Counted from the stretch's first letter, positions 49,194-57,801 are shown. The stretch: DNA of 64,000 bases from Novipirellula galeiformis (GCF_007860095.1 NZ_SJPT01000002.1:434001-498000); one strand, 5' to 3'. Numbers and translations: made by a program. The notes: generated by a model not told the origin, from the sequence alone.

Positions 49194-49703
49194 ATGTCCG
49201 ACGAAAAAACAAAACGTGAGGAAGCACGCAAAGAAGTGCGTAATGAAGACCCCATCACCGGCGAAGCGGGCGCGCATCCGGTGGGCACCGGTGTCGGTGC
49301 GGCCTTAGGGGGCGCGGCTGCTGGCGCGGCCGCCGGTGCGGTGGCAGGCCCCGTGGGGACGGTGGCCGGAGCGGTGGTTGGCGCCCTCGCGGGAGGCTTG
49401 GCCGGCAAAGCGGTTGCCGAAGAGTATGACCCGACGGTGGAGGCGGCTTATTGGGAAGAGGAGCACCAGCGTCGCCCCTACTACAACGACGCCTATCAAT
49501 ACGACCAATATCGTCCCGCCTATCAAGCGGGCTGGGAAGCCCATGACGCCGACGTGAACGAAGATTGGGCCTCGCGTGAAGCGATCGCTCGACAACGTTG
49601 GGAGAACGAAGGGGGAGCCGAGTTCATGACGTGGGAGGACGCCCGCCCCGCCGCGATGGACGCTTACACGCGAGTGCAGACGCGCACAAACAAGCCTCGC
49701 TAA
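49194..49703 (+). CDS. Small glycine-zipper protein
   Basis: The 169-residue protein has a charged N-terminus (SDEKTKREEARKEVRNED), a long Gly/Ala-rich glycine-zipper stretch at about 30-75 (GxxxG repeats, likely one or two membrane-inserted helices) and a Tyr/Glu-rich C-terminal part (YYNDAYQYDQYRPAYQAGW...). It resembles small stress-type membrane proteins; no catalytic residues are visible. The start is ATG 49194 after 'caacagtc'. It opens a run of small envelope/stress genes reaching 57658. Confidence 0.7.
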   Translation: MSDEKTKREEARKEVRNEDPITGEAGAHPVGTGVGAALGGAAAGAAAGAVAGPVGTVAGAVVGALAGGLAGKAVAEEYDPTVEAAYWEEEHQRRPYYNDAYQYDQYRPAYQAGWEAHDADVNEDWASREAIARQRWENEGGAEFMTWEDARPAAMDAYTRVQTRTNKPR

Positions 49704-49897
49704 TCGACGGTAACTCAGGACCCGTTTTAAGTTAGTGGCGGAGGAATTCTCGCGGTTCGCCGGTCTGGCCATGCGAACCATGCGTTTGATGATCTCCGCT
49801 ACGTGGTACCATGGCCCGATGTTGTCTATTCAGGACTTTGTTACATGGGTGGGCCTCGCAAAAGGCCGTTGCTCTTCGCTAGATGGGAACGTAGAAA

Positions 49898-50716
49898 TTG
49901 ATAAACCATGCTCCAATCGATACCCCGTTGACCGCCGATGCAATGACCGAGCTTCGCGAGGCCAAGCGGGTGCTGGAACATCATGGGATCGCCGATCGCT
50001 TGACCGAACTGGTGGGCGCTCCGATTACCGCCTCGCTAAGAATGCTGCCCGACGCGGCTGAGAAAACGCTCTACGCCGCGATTGACAAGTCGCTCCGCGT
50101 CGCGCTGGATGTCGCGTTGCGAACGCTGGGAGATGATGCACTCAAAACCGGCAAACCTCGGCTATTGACTCACAAGTTGTTGGCGGGGATTACTGGAGCG
50201 GCTGGCGGAGCGTTGGGTGGAGCCACGATCGCTGCTGAACTACCGGTCTCGACGGTGCTGATCCTGCGGAGCGTCGCTGACATCGCCCGCAGCGAAGGAG
50301 AGGATTTATCAAGTGTCGAATCTCGGCTGGCGTGTCTGCAAGTGTTCGCTCTCGATCCGGGCGACAAATCGGACATCGACGACGACACCGAGATTGGTTA
50401 TTTCGCAGTCCGGGCGGCAATGGCGAAACAGATTCGCGACGCGTCTCAGTACGTTTTGAAAAACGGCGTGGCGGACACGTCCGCGCCCGCACTTGTCAAG
50501 TTGATGGCTCAGATTGGTAAGCGATTTGGCGTCGTCGTCAGTGAGAAAATCGCGGCTCAAGCGATTCCCGTGATCGGGGCGATCGGTGGGGCGCTGATCA
50601 ACAGCTACTTTATCGATCATTACCAAGATCTCGCACGTGCTCACTTTGCGATCCGACGTTTGGAACGAACGCACGGTGAAGCGACCGTGCGCGAAGCCTA
50701 CGGGAAACTGGCGTGA
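49898..50716 (+). CDS. EcsC-family protein
   Basis: The 272-residue protein is mostly helical and matches the EcsC family (GKPRLLTHKLLAGITGAAGGALGGATIAAELPVSTVLILRSVADIA). Family members are small membrane-associated proteins of unclear role, linked in Bacillus to an ABC exporter. A glycine-rich amphipathic segment at about 90-115 and another at about 220-240 (AIPVIGAIGGALINSYFID) may contact the membrane. The start is uncertain: TTG 49898 or ATG 49943 (MTELREAKRVL). Its stop overlaps the GTG start of the next gene (50713) by four bases, so the two are translationally coupled. Confidence 0.75.
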   Translation: MINHAPIDTPLTADAMTELREAKRVLEHHGIADRLTELVGAPITASLRMLPDAAEKTLYAAIDKSLRVALDVALRTLGDDALKTGKPRLLTHKLLAGITGAAGGALGGATIAAELPVSTVLILRSVADIARSEGEDLSSVESRLACLQVFALDPGDKSDIDDDTEIGYFAVRAAMAKQIRDASQYVLKNGVADTSAPALVKLMAQIGKRFGVVVSEKIAAQAIPVIGAIGGALINSYFIDHYQDLARAHFAIRRLERTHGEATVREAYGKLA

Positions 50717-51444
50717 TCCCCGATTATCCCAATGAATCTAACGTGCTCGTGGTGTCCTACATCACGATTCGACGAGCGATCGGCGTCAGTGGTCTGTTGT
50801 TGCCGATGATGTTGGGGCCAGGTGGATGGTTGTTCGGGGTCCCCTTTCAAGACAATATGAGCAGTTACTACCATACCCCGATGCGTGACATCTTTGTCGG
50901 GACGCTGTTCGCGATCGGCATTTTTTTATTCTGCTATCGTGGCTACGATCGGGTCGAAAATTGGACTGCGAATCTTGGTTGCGTTTCGGCCCTCGGTGTG
51001 GCACTTTTTCCGCTGGACTTCAACAGCGACCCCTTGATTCAAAAGTCATTGACCGGTTACCTGCATACGTTTAGCGGCGGTGTGTTCTTTTCAACACTCG
51101 CGTTTTACTCGCTGTATCACTTCCCTCGTGATTCACAACGTGAGGCCGAACCACACCAACGAGAACGCCGTTGGATCTATCAGATGAGCGGCGTGATGAT
51201 CCTTTTGACGCTGTTCGCAATGGGGGGCTATTTGTTCCTGTTGGATAGCCCGTGGAAACAAAAACTTAACGCCTACAACTTTCTGTTTTGGATGGAATGG
51301 GTCGCGGTTTGGTCGTTCGCTGCCGCTTGGTTGGCGAAAGGACGTACCATTATCGCTGAGATCGCCGTCGACGTATTGGCGTATTCGGCACAGTTGGTAC
51401 TGAAGCGACATCCGGAATCCGACGCTCCATTCACGCGTGAGTAG
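50713..51444 (+). CDS. Uncharacterised multi-pass membrane protein
   Basis: This 243-residue membrane protein has about six predicted helices (for example ITIRRAIGVSGLLLPMMLGP, FVGTLFAIGIFLFCYRGY and HTFSGGVFFSTLAFYSLYHF). The conserved-looking YHTPMRDIFVG region recalls integral membrane proteins with a DUF998-like layout, but I do not assign a family firmly. Translation starts at GTG 50713 inside the overlap with the EcsC-family gene (GTGA), which implies coupled expression and perhaps a joint membrane function. Confidence 0.7.
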   Translation: MIPDYPNESNVLVVSYITIRRAIGVSGLLLPMMLGPGGWLFGVPFQDNMSSYYHTPMRDIFVGTLFAIGIFLFCYRGYDRVENWTANLGCVSALGVALFPLDFNSDPLIQKSLTGYLHTFSGGVFFSTLAFYSLYHFPRDSQREAEPHQRERRWIYQMSGVMILLTLFAMGGYLFLLDSPWKQKLNAYNFLFWMEWVAVWSFAAAWLAKGRTIIAEIAVDVLAYSAQLVLKRHPESDAPFTRE

Positions 51445-51771
51445 CGTTGCGAACTCGGTTCGCAGCCCCACGCTGCGTTGTCGCGACTAACAAGGGGACC
51501 GTGAAGCGTAAAGCGGCGGCGGACAAGGGGCGGATTCGGTTGATGCTTTCGCCCCCGGCATGGTTGCTGGCTGGCCACACATAGCGAGTTTCCAAGACGC
51601 CCTTGCGGCTAATCATTGCGTTGATGTGCGCCGTGAATTCTCTACGTGGTCTTGAAACGCTATCGTGATTGCTTAGCTCCGAATTCGGAGTTGCGGACGG
51701 CGGATATATCAGTTGCCTTTGGTACATGAGTTGCTTTACGTAGGTTTGCTTGAAACACCTACTAGGAGACA
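51445..51771. other. Gap without a supported gene
   Basis: No coding or RNA signature was seen. The only clear element is an AGGAG ribosome-binding site at about 51763-51767, before the ATG at 51772. Confidence 0.4.
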
Positions 51772-52305
51772 ATGATGAATGCCAAGCTCAAGTTAATGTC
51801 AGTCGCTGCAATGGTGCTGATGCTCCAGCCAGCGGTGGCGGACGATCATCGCGCCGACGCAACCACCGAGAAGCTTCAAGGACAATGGGAGATTATCGGC
51901 GGCGTGAATCAGGGACGCGAATTGACGAACGCAGAAGTCGCGGGAACCTATGTGACGATTACTACCAATTCCATCGTCACCTATGACCGTAGCCAACAAG
52001 AGAAGTTCCGCGCCGTCTTTACCCTCGATGAATCCAAACAACCGATTCAGATCACGATGACCAACATCGCCAAGAACGCTCCGGCTCGCAAAGGCATTGC
52101 CGGTGAAACGCCTGATACAGTGATGGCATCAGGGATTCTAAAGTTTGAGGGCAAGGACAAGTGGACGCTGTGCTACGCACTCCCGGGCGAGGAGCGTCCG
52201 ACTCAGTTCGCATCACCTAGTGGAAGCCGAATCATGCTATTTCACATGCAGAAAAAACAAGGCGATCCGGTGCCTAAGTTATCAAAGACTCACCCGGCCA
52301 AGTAA
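51772..52305 (+). CDS. TIGR03067-type exported protein
   Basis: The 177-residue protein has a signal peptide (KLKLMSVAAMVLMLQPAVA, cleaved before DDHRAD). The core pattern 'LQGQWEIIGGVNQGREL' followed by beta strands, 'ESKQPIQITMT' and 'WTLCYALPGEERPTQFASPSGSRIMLFHMQKK' is that of the TIGR03067 family. This planctomycete-expanded lipocalin-like fold has no known biochemical function. A good ribosome-binding site (AGGAG, 51763-51767) precedes tandem start codons (51772, 51775). Confidence 0.85.
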   Translation: MMNAKLKLMSVAAMVLMLQPAVADDHRADATTEKLQGQWEIIGGVNQGRELTNAEVAGTYVTITTNSIVTYDRSQQEKFRAVFTLDESKQPIQITMTNIAKNAPARKGIAGETPDTVMASGILKFEGKDKWTLCYALPGEERPTQFASPSGSRIMLFHMQKKQGDPVPKLSKTHPAK

Positions 52306-52314
52306 CGGTCTGTT

Positions 52315-52360
52315 AAAAAAAATGCTCGCCCGAACACTGCGATTCAGTGACCGGGCGAGC
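52315..52360 (-). terminator. Intrinsic terminator overlapping the lipoprotein gene end
   Basis: GCTCGCCCG (52324-52332) pairs with CGGGCGAGC (52352-52360), and CACTG/CAGTG pair inside. On the minus strand the stem is followed by ATTTTTTTT (eight T, 52315-52322). The stop codon of the lipoprotein gene (52344-52346) lies in the loop side, so its last codons form one arm. It also lies 18 bp after the stop of the convergent TIGR03067 gene and may serve both. Confidence 0.9.
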
Positions 52361-52739
52361 TTGACGGTGCCACCGTTGGCGCGTTTTCGAATTCGTCGGC
52401 AATGACGTCGGCTTCTGATTCAATTCGATCCGCCAGTTGTTCCCCGTCGCGCTCAACCTGGTCAGCTAAGGCCTCTCCCTCGACTTCGATGCGGTCCGCC
52501 ATCTGCTCTAGTTCCCGAGACGGTTTGTCGGTGCGTTCACGCGTTTGTTCGGCCAGTATCTCAATTCCCTTGCGCGTTCTTTCGGCTTTCAACTCTGCCT
52601 CACTACGGACATCGTCAGCAACTTGCGATGCCGTATCGCGAACGGTCTTGGCAGCGGGGTCCGTTGACGAAGGCGAACATCCTATCGACGCCACCAAGAT
52701 CGCAACTGCGACGTATGTCATCACGATTCGTATGGTCAT
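52344..52739 (-). CDS. Small coiled-coil lipoprotein
   Basis: The start at 52739 gives 131 residues with a lipobox (AILVASIGC) after a short signal; the frame extends ten codons upstream. The mature part is almost wholly charged helix with heptad-like spacing (ASQVADDVRSEAELKAERTRKGIEIL... and repeated ADRIE/ADQVE blocks), predicting an extended coiled coil anchored in a membrane. The final residues (VAPSSSPGH) are encoded within a terminator hairpin. The function is unknown; proteins of this shape often act as spacers or envelope linkers. Confidence 0.7.
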   Translation of the reverse strand: MTIRIVMTYVAVAILVASIGCSPSSTDPAAKTVRDTASQVADDVRSEAELKAERTRKGIEILAEQTRERTDKPSRELEQMADRIEVEGEALADQVERDGEQLADRIESEADVIADEFENAPTVAPSSSPGH

Positions 52740-53041
52740 CACTCTCACACGGTCGGCGGTAAATAGCATCGGTTGTTTCCTTTATTTATTTTTTCCAACG
52801 GCGACGAGGATCCTATGGTAAACCAACACTTTCGGTCAGACGGTTTCCCCGTAAAGGTTCCATGTCGATCTGGTTTCGCCAACGCTCGGTCCACTGGCAC
52901 TACCGCAACGGGCCGTTAACGTCGTGCGAATTGCAGGGCGGCTTGGTTCCGGTTCACGCATAGGAACGCCGCGGATCGTACCGATTTGCAGTCGACCAAT
53001 GCGACCATCGCGATGCTACGGAGATCCTTCGGCAACGTTCG
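52740..53041. other. Gap of about 300 bp
   Basis: This gap lies between two minus-strand genes. Nothing recognisable was seen. Confidence 0.4.
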
Positions 53042-54403
53042 CTAAACCATCCGCCGCACATCCGATGCAAATGTCGGGAACGCGAATAACGTTGCTTTGA
53101 TGTCGGTCGCGGTCAGGCCGTATTTCATGGCAAGGGCGAACAAGTTGATCGTCTCTTCGGATGCGGGGCCGAGCAAATGGGCTCCGAGAATCTTATCCGT
53201 GTCTTTATCGACAAGGATTTTATACCCCGCGCACCGCTGCCCCGTTTTGCGTACGCTGCCCCAGGACGATGTGTTGTCATGCCGCACGTCGACGTTGTAG
53301 GATGCTTCCGCGTCTTGCTGTGACATGCCGATCGCGGCAATCGAGGGAACCGTGAACGCAACTTGCGGAATGACTCCGTACTGGGGTTGAGCTGAAGGAT
53401 TCTCGGCAAACAGATTTTTCACAACGATGCGGGCCTCTTCGTTTGCCGTGGGCGTCAAACGTGGTTTACCGGTGTCGGCGCAATCGCCAGCAGCGTAGAC
53501 GATTGGGTTGCTAACGCTGCGCATGCAATCGTCAACCCGGATACCCTTATCGCCAAAATCGATCCCCCCCAATTCCAGGTTCATACCGTCGAGGTTGGGA
53601 ACTCGGCCCGCCCCGTGAACGACCAAGTCGGCTTCCACCGACCGGGATTGATCCGATTTCTCGTACTGCACGATCACCGATCGTCCGTCCGAGGCGTCTT
53701 CAATCGCGGTGACTGTCGAGGAGGTGTGGGTCTGGATCCCATGCTGGGCCGAGTACTGGACCAATTGAGCAACCAAGTCGGGATCGAACGGAGTGAGAAC
53801 CTGCTGGCCACGTTGTAGCACCGTCACCGAGGCGCCGAAGCGAGCGGCAACGCAGGCGAATTCCATCGAGACGTAGCCGCCGCCGATGAAAGTGACCCGC
53901 TCGGGCATCTCCACTAACTCGAGGAAATCGTCGCTTCGAATCGCTCGCGTTTCACCAGGCAAATCGAGCGGTCGAGGCGCGGCTCCAACGCCAATAAAAA
54001 TGCGTTCGGCGGTCAATGATTCGCCGTTAACCAAGACGGTATTCCAATCGCCGAAGGAGGCATGGCCGTGAAACGTCGCGATCCCTAGCTCGGCGTACGA
54101 TGGCTCCGATTTCTCTATAACCGGTTGCGTGAATTCACGTTTGAAGGCATGGAGTTTCTGCCAATCAATGCGCACGCCATCAAACTCGATCAACTTGCCT
54201 TTCGCTCCCCAGGCTCGGTCGTACAAGTCGGCTGCGTTGGCATACACTTTTTTGGGGTTACAACCGCGCAGGGCACAGGTTCCCCCGAACTCCCGCGATT
54301 CAAGGATTGCGACTCGTTTGCCCTCGGAACGAGTCTTCTTCGCGACGGTCGACGCGGAGGGGCCGGTGCCGATCACGATCAGGTCGAAGTGCGAATCGTT
54401 CAT
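53042..54403 (-). CDS. FAD/NAD(P) disulfide oxidoreductase-like protein lacking the HPT dyad
   Basis: The 453-residue protein has the FAD motif IGTGPSAS, a redox disulfide C43/C48 (GGTCALRGCNPKK), an NAD(P) site (VTFIGGGYVSMEFA), a second FAD contact (IVYAAGDCADTG) and a C-terminal dimerisation domain. It is thus related to glutathione reductase, dihydrolipoyl dehydrogenase and mercuric reductase. The usual HPTxxE acid-base pair is replaced: the end reads AFPTFASD, with Phe442 at the histidine position. Oxidation of dithiols by the standard mechanism is therefore doubtful, and another acceptor or a quinone/metal reductase role is possible. Its start overlaps the AhpD-like gene stop by four bases. 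Confidence 0.85.
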   Translation of the reverse strand: MNDSHFDLIVIGTGPSASTVAKKTRSEGKRVAILESREFGGTCALRGCNPKKVYANAADLYDRAWGAKGKLIEFDGVRIDWQKLHAFKREFTQPVIEKSEPSYAELGIATFHGHASFGDWNTVLVNGESLTAERIFIGVGAAPRPLDLPGETRAIRSDDFLELVEMPERVTFIGGGYVSMEFACVAARFGASVTVLQRGQQVLTPFDPDLVAQLVQYSAQHGIQTHTSSTVTAIEDASDGRSVIVQYEKSDQSRSVEADLVVHGAGRVPNLDGMNLELGGIDFGDKGIRVDDCMRSVSNPIVYAAGDCADTGKPRLTPTANEEARIVVKNLFAENPSAQPQYGVIPQVAFTVPSIAAIGMSQQDAEASYNVDVRHDNTSSWGSVRKTGQRCAGYKILVDKDTDKILGAHLLGPASEETINLFALAMKYGLTATDIKATLFAFPTFASDVRRMV

Positions 54404-54915
54404 GGCAATTCAATCTCCAGTCCATGATTGATCCGATTGGTGAAATTTGCCAATGCGACCGTCGCCGCCAAGGTTACCAATTGGGTGTCGTCGAGGAACT
54501 CTTTTAATTTTGCGACCGTGTGGGGGTCCACTTTCGCGGTCTTGGTCAGTTGTTCGGCATACGCCAACACCGTCTTCTCCTGATCGCTAAACGCATCACT
54601 GTGATTGTAATTATCGATGGACGCGATTTGCTCATCGGTGGCCCCGGCTTGCTTGGCGGCCCCCTTGTGGTAGTGAGCGCAATACTCACAACCATTGACT
54701 TGCGAGGACTTGTAGTACGCAAGTTCACGCAGCAATTCGGGCAAATCGTTACGGATGCCGTCATTGATCTGCGTGGTTCCGCCGAGCACGTCCGGCTGGT
54801 AGGCGAGCGTGCTGAAGATGTTCAACGATTGACCAAACTTTTCTTCAATCGCTTTTAGAATGGGTTGAGAATCGGCTGGAGCGTCGGAGGTTTTCAGCGG
54901 CAGTACGTGTGGCAT
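54400..54915 (-). CDS. AhpD/carboxymuconolactone-decarboxylase-like peroxidase
   Basis: The 171-residue protein (start ATG 54915) carries the AhpD-type active site: C76-x-x-C79 followed by H83 in CEYCAHYHKG, with an upstream glutamate in LLRELAYYK. Such proteins reduce peroxides or act as thiol adaptors. The gene overlaps the following disulfide-reductase-like gene by four bases (ATGA), so they are translated together. An obvious hypothesis is that the flavoprotein recycles the AhpD-like cysteine pair. The frame continues upstream of 54915 without a better start. Confidence 0.85.
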   Translation of the reverse strand: MPHVLPLKTSDAPADSQPILKAIEEKFGQSLNIFSTLAYQPDVLGGTTQINDGIRNDLPELLRELAYYKSSQVNGCEYCAHYHKGAAKQAGATDEQIASIDNYNHSDAFSDQEKTVLAYAEQLTKTAKVDPHTVAKLKEFLDDTQLVTLAATVALANFTNRINHGLEIELP

Positions 54916-55380
54916 TAGTGGACCTCTGGAGCATTGATGGAAGTAAGCGTTTTTATTCGGTTCGGCGGTCACGAGGATTTCGCTACAGCCAAGGATGATG
55001 CCCAAGTATGCACTTCCTGTGCCGCAGTGATCTGAGCAAGCTTGCCTCGATATCTCGTAAGCCGACGCGTCAGCAAGTAAACCTTACGGTCGACTCGGTT
55101 TCTCGCTGACGCTTCGGGTTATAAACTTGATTCCGAATCGAGATGCGTAAGCGGTAACGATTTGTTGCCGCAGCGGTTTCCACGTTCCCCGGCCGTTCAG
55201 ATGCATTACCAGGGCTACAACCGCTTTGCCTTGAATCGACTGGCTTAGCATCCTTTAGGGGGCAACCCCGCCGCGCACGTGGGGCAGCGTCGAATCAGAC
55301 CATCGCCCGGAACAGCGTGTCCCCGATGAGTCGAGGGGCATCGAATCGCAAGCATGGTATTCCCATGTTTCGCGTGGCAT
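54916..55380. other. Gap with a structured repeat
   Basis: This gap contains the hairpin at 55067-55112; otherwise no gene is supported. Opposing frames near 55245-55607 are shadows of the DUF326 gene or random. Confidence 0.4.
55067..55112. repeat. REP-like structured element
   Basis: GCGTCAGC (55067-55074) and GCTGACGC (55105-55112) are perfect 8-bp arms. A nested AAACC/GGTTT pair (55079-55083, 55097-55101) lies inside. Sequences of the form '(a)ccgaagcgtcagcgag' are, as I remember, frequent between genes in Rhodopirellula-like genomes; here it is a single copy. Confidence 0.55.
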
Positions 55381-55695
55381 TTAGGCCGCCATCGAACGAC
55401 ATGTTTCCACGCAAGCACGGCATGCTTCGGCGCACTTTTGACAATGTTCATGATCGTGCGCCTCGCATTGCGTCGCGCACCACTCGCAGGCGTCGGCACA
55501 CAATCCACAGATCGCAGACGAAAACCGGCTTCCACGAGCCGTCGCCTGCGCGCAGAGCAGACAAATGTCGATACACTCGCGACAACACGTAGGGCAATCG
55601 TTGTCACTGCTCCTACCGATCATCGCATTTAGACAACGCTCACAGGCAATCGCACAACGTTGACACGCTTCAATGCATTGGTCGTGGGTACTCAT
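55381..55695 (-). CDS. Four-helix-bundle Cys-rich copper-binding protein (DUF326)
   Basis: The small 104-residue protein has 21 cysteines, spaced 3-4 residues apart in four helical blocks (for example CIEACQRCAIACERC and CQKCAEACRACVETC). That is the pattern of DUF326/Csp-like copper-storage proteins, whose cysteines line a helix bundle and bind many Cu(I) ions. It has no signal peptide, so a cytosolic role in copper buffering is likely. The start is ATG 55695 (MSTHDQCIEAC). It lies among redox and stress genes, and its transcription is independent of the AhpD-reductase pair by about 465 bp. Confidence 0.9.
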   Translation of the reverse strand: MSTHDQCIEACQRCAIACERCLNAMIGRSSDNDCPTCCRECIDICLLCAQATARGSRFSSAICGLCADACEWCATQCEAHDHEHCQKCAEACRACVETCRSMAA

Positions 55696-56681
55696 CTTTC
55701 ATTTCTCCAATTAAAGGGGGTAGCGATAGTTAGGGGGGTGATCGGGTAAATGGCTTCATCGAACGAGGGCGACCGTTGCAAGCCCACCGAAGTTCATCGA
55801 TCGAATCCGCACGTTCACCCATCCGCTGGGATCGTCCGCAACCGTGTTTCGAGCGATCAAGATGATCGATTCGAAGTCAGCATGAACTTGCGTCTAACTG
55901 AAGGATTCGCGATCTCCACGGCGTGTTAACGAGTGAATGCTTCAACGAATTTCGCCATGGTCACCTGACTCGAACAGCGGATCGATTGCAGCGGAGATTC
56001 TCGGCGGCTGCTCACGCCACGCGGGCGTGATCGCTCAGACGTCATCGAGTCCGCTTTGCAGTCAATGGCAAACTTCGCATTCAGGATCGCCCGCCGCAGC
56101 CCCGCCAATCCCGAGTCCTTTCGAATGACAGCAAGCTTTGTAGCCAAATTAGCGGCAACTGGCGTGCCAACACCTGACGGCTTCACGCTCCGCGAGTTGC
56201 TAAATGTCGATCCCCAGGGCCCTTGAGTGAGTAGGGTGCCTATGAATGAGTAGGGGAGCCTTGAGTGAGTGGGATGTTTCGAGCATGAATTCATCGATCG
56301 CTTTTGCGTCGAGTTGTCATTCGCAGAGGAGGAAACTCGATCGCGTAAGCCGCAATATCACGCTCGCAATCTCACGCATCATCCACGGAGGATCATCGAA
56401 GCGCCGGATCAATTCTGCGCACCAAGAAACGGGTCTCCCCATCGAGAAACGGGGATTGATCGCTTCGGTCAGAGATGGGTGTATCCGAATCGAGCGAAAT
56501 CGCCGGCCCAATGCGGATCTCGATTTCGAAAAAAGTTTGGTCCGAGAAATGCATTGCTATGGGGACGGTTCTTCGATCGAAGAATCCACGAACACCCCTG
56601 CGGCCAAGAAGGACTCTTAGAACTTCTTTCGCCACAACGTCGACGTGAACCAAGGTTAGTCTTTTGTTGAGGAGCTTGGTA
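55696..56681. other. Gene-poor 1-kb region
   Basis: Competing frames occur: 55926-56294 on minus (122 codons), about 55970-56226 on plus (ending ...TGVPTPDGFTLRELLNVDPQGP), and 56246-56620 on plus. None is recognised. The plus-strand 55970-56226 frame has a more protein-like composition and could be a decayed gene end. Two imperfect copies of 'ccttgagtgagt' (56221-56232, 56259-56270) flank 'aatgagtagggg'. An AGGAG at 56669 serves the next gene. Confidence 0.45.
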
Positions 56682-57065
56682 ATGAAAATGAAGTTTGTAA
56701 TCGTTGGCGTGTGTGTCCTGCTGTGCGGATGTCGTAGCGAGTCGAGCTCGCCTACGACGGTGGGTGTGGACCGAGATAACACAGCGGTCAACGAACGCGA
56801 CGCCGGCGAAGCATCCATTACGCCGATGGATCAGTCCAACGCGCCGGAGGACATCGATCAAGTCGCAACGATTCGCTCGGAGGTACTCGAGATTGACGGT
56901 TTATCGATCAATGGGCGGAACGTGAAAATCATCACGGACCGAGGCAAGGTCGTGCTTCGCGGTCCGGTCGCGTCCGAAACGGAACGCGACTCGATTGCCG
57001 AAGTCGCCAAACGCATTGCCGGCGAAGGCAATGTGAACAATTTGCTTGAAGTTGAGAAAGAATAA
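56682..57065 (+). CDS. BON-domain lipoprotein
   Basis: The 127-residue protein (start ATG 56682, AGGAG 8 bases upstream) has a lipobox VLLCGC. After a disordered linker (SESSSPTTVGVDRDN...) comes a BON-like domain: IRSEVLEIDGLSINGRNVKIITDRGKVVLRGPVASETERDSIAEVAKRIAGEGNVNNLLEV. BON domains bind phospholipid, and such proteins help keep the outer membrane or envelope intact, often under osmotic stress. The following gene starts 56 bp later and is probably in the same operon. Confidence 0.85.
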   Translation: MKMKFVIVGVCVLLCGCRSESSSPTTVGVDRDNTAVNERDAGEASITPMDQSNAPEDIDQVATIRSEVLEIDGLSINGRNVKIITDRGKVVLRGPVASETERDSIAEVAKRIAGEGNVNNLLEVEKE

Positions 57066-57121
57066 CCGCTCTGCTGTCCCCAAAAAAAGACATCCAACCC
57101 TTTGAAACGATAGGTGAAAAA

Positions 57122-57658
57122 ATGAATCACGAACATTCACACGATCAAGCCGTTTTCTGTATCGCCGACAATCGGCTCGAAGCCATCGCGATTGCCGAAG
57201 GACTGCGTGCCGCCGGATTTCGAGAGTCAGAGATCTCGTTTGTAATGGCCGACGGCGACGATGGAGCTGAGATCGTCATGGAAGGTAACACGAAAATGCC
57301 CGAAGGAGCGACCACCGGAGCTGGCAGCGGGTTGTTGCTCGGCGGTGCCCTTGGCTGGGCCGTCGGAATCGGTGCGTTGGCAATCCCAGGCCTCGGGCCG
57401 TTTATTGCCGCGGGACCAATCATGGCTGCCCTCGGAGGTGCCGCGATTGGCTCGGCAGCAGGCGGACTCACAGGCGGTTTGATCGGTTTGGGCTTCTCCG
57501 AATATGAAGCCAAAGAATACGAAGGGCATCTCAAGGAGGGACGAGCCTTGATTTCGGTTCGCGTCGAAAACAGTGAAGAAGTGGAGCGGGCAAAAGAGAT
57601 CTACAACCAAGCGGGAGCCGAACACATCTCGGTCAAAGGCGTTGCCTCGGTGAACTGA
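57122..57658 (+). CDS. General-stress-type glycine-zipper membrane protein
   Basis: The 178-residue protein has an N-terminal alpha/beta part resembling the general stress protein 17M/YflT type (DNRLEAIAIAEGLRAAGFRESEISFVMADG). A Gly-rich membrane hairpin lies at about 60-120 (GAGSGLLLGGALGWAVGIGALAIPGLGPFIAAGPIMAALGGAAIG), and the C-terminal strand-helix unit (ALISVRVENSEEVERAKEIYNQAGAEHIS) mirrors the N-terminal fold. It shares glycine-zipper character, but not sequence, with the product at 49194-49703. The exact function is not known. Confidence 0.75.
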   Translation: MNHEHSHDQAVFCIADNRLEAIAIAEGLRAAGFRESEISFVMADGDDGAEIVMEGNTKMPEGATTGAGSGLLLGGALGWAVGIGALAIPGLGPFIAAGPIMAALGGAAIGSAAGGLTGGLIGLGFSEYEAKEYEGHLKEGRALISVRVENSEEVERAKEIYNQAGAEHISVKGVASVN

Positions 57659-57801
57659 GAAAACGGCCAGGACGAAACAACTAGAACGACAAGGCAGAAT
57701 CATGGACGCCTTGTCGAGTTCGTTGATCGGGTCCCTGCTTCCCATCTTACTGCTGATGCGGTGCGTCGCGACTACTTGGTTGGCCGCTGACGGTATCAAC
57801 A

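Noticed and set aside
55926-56294. 122-codon minus-strand frame
   Set aside because: Conflicts with a plus-strand frame of better composition, and neither matches a known family.
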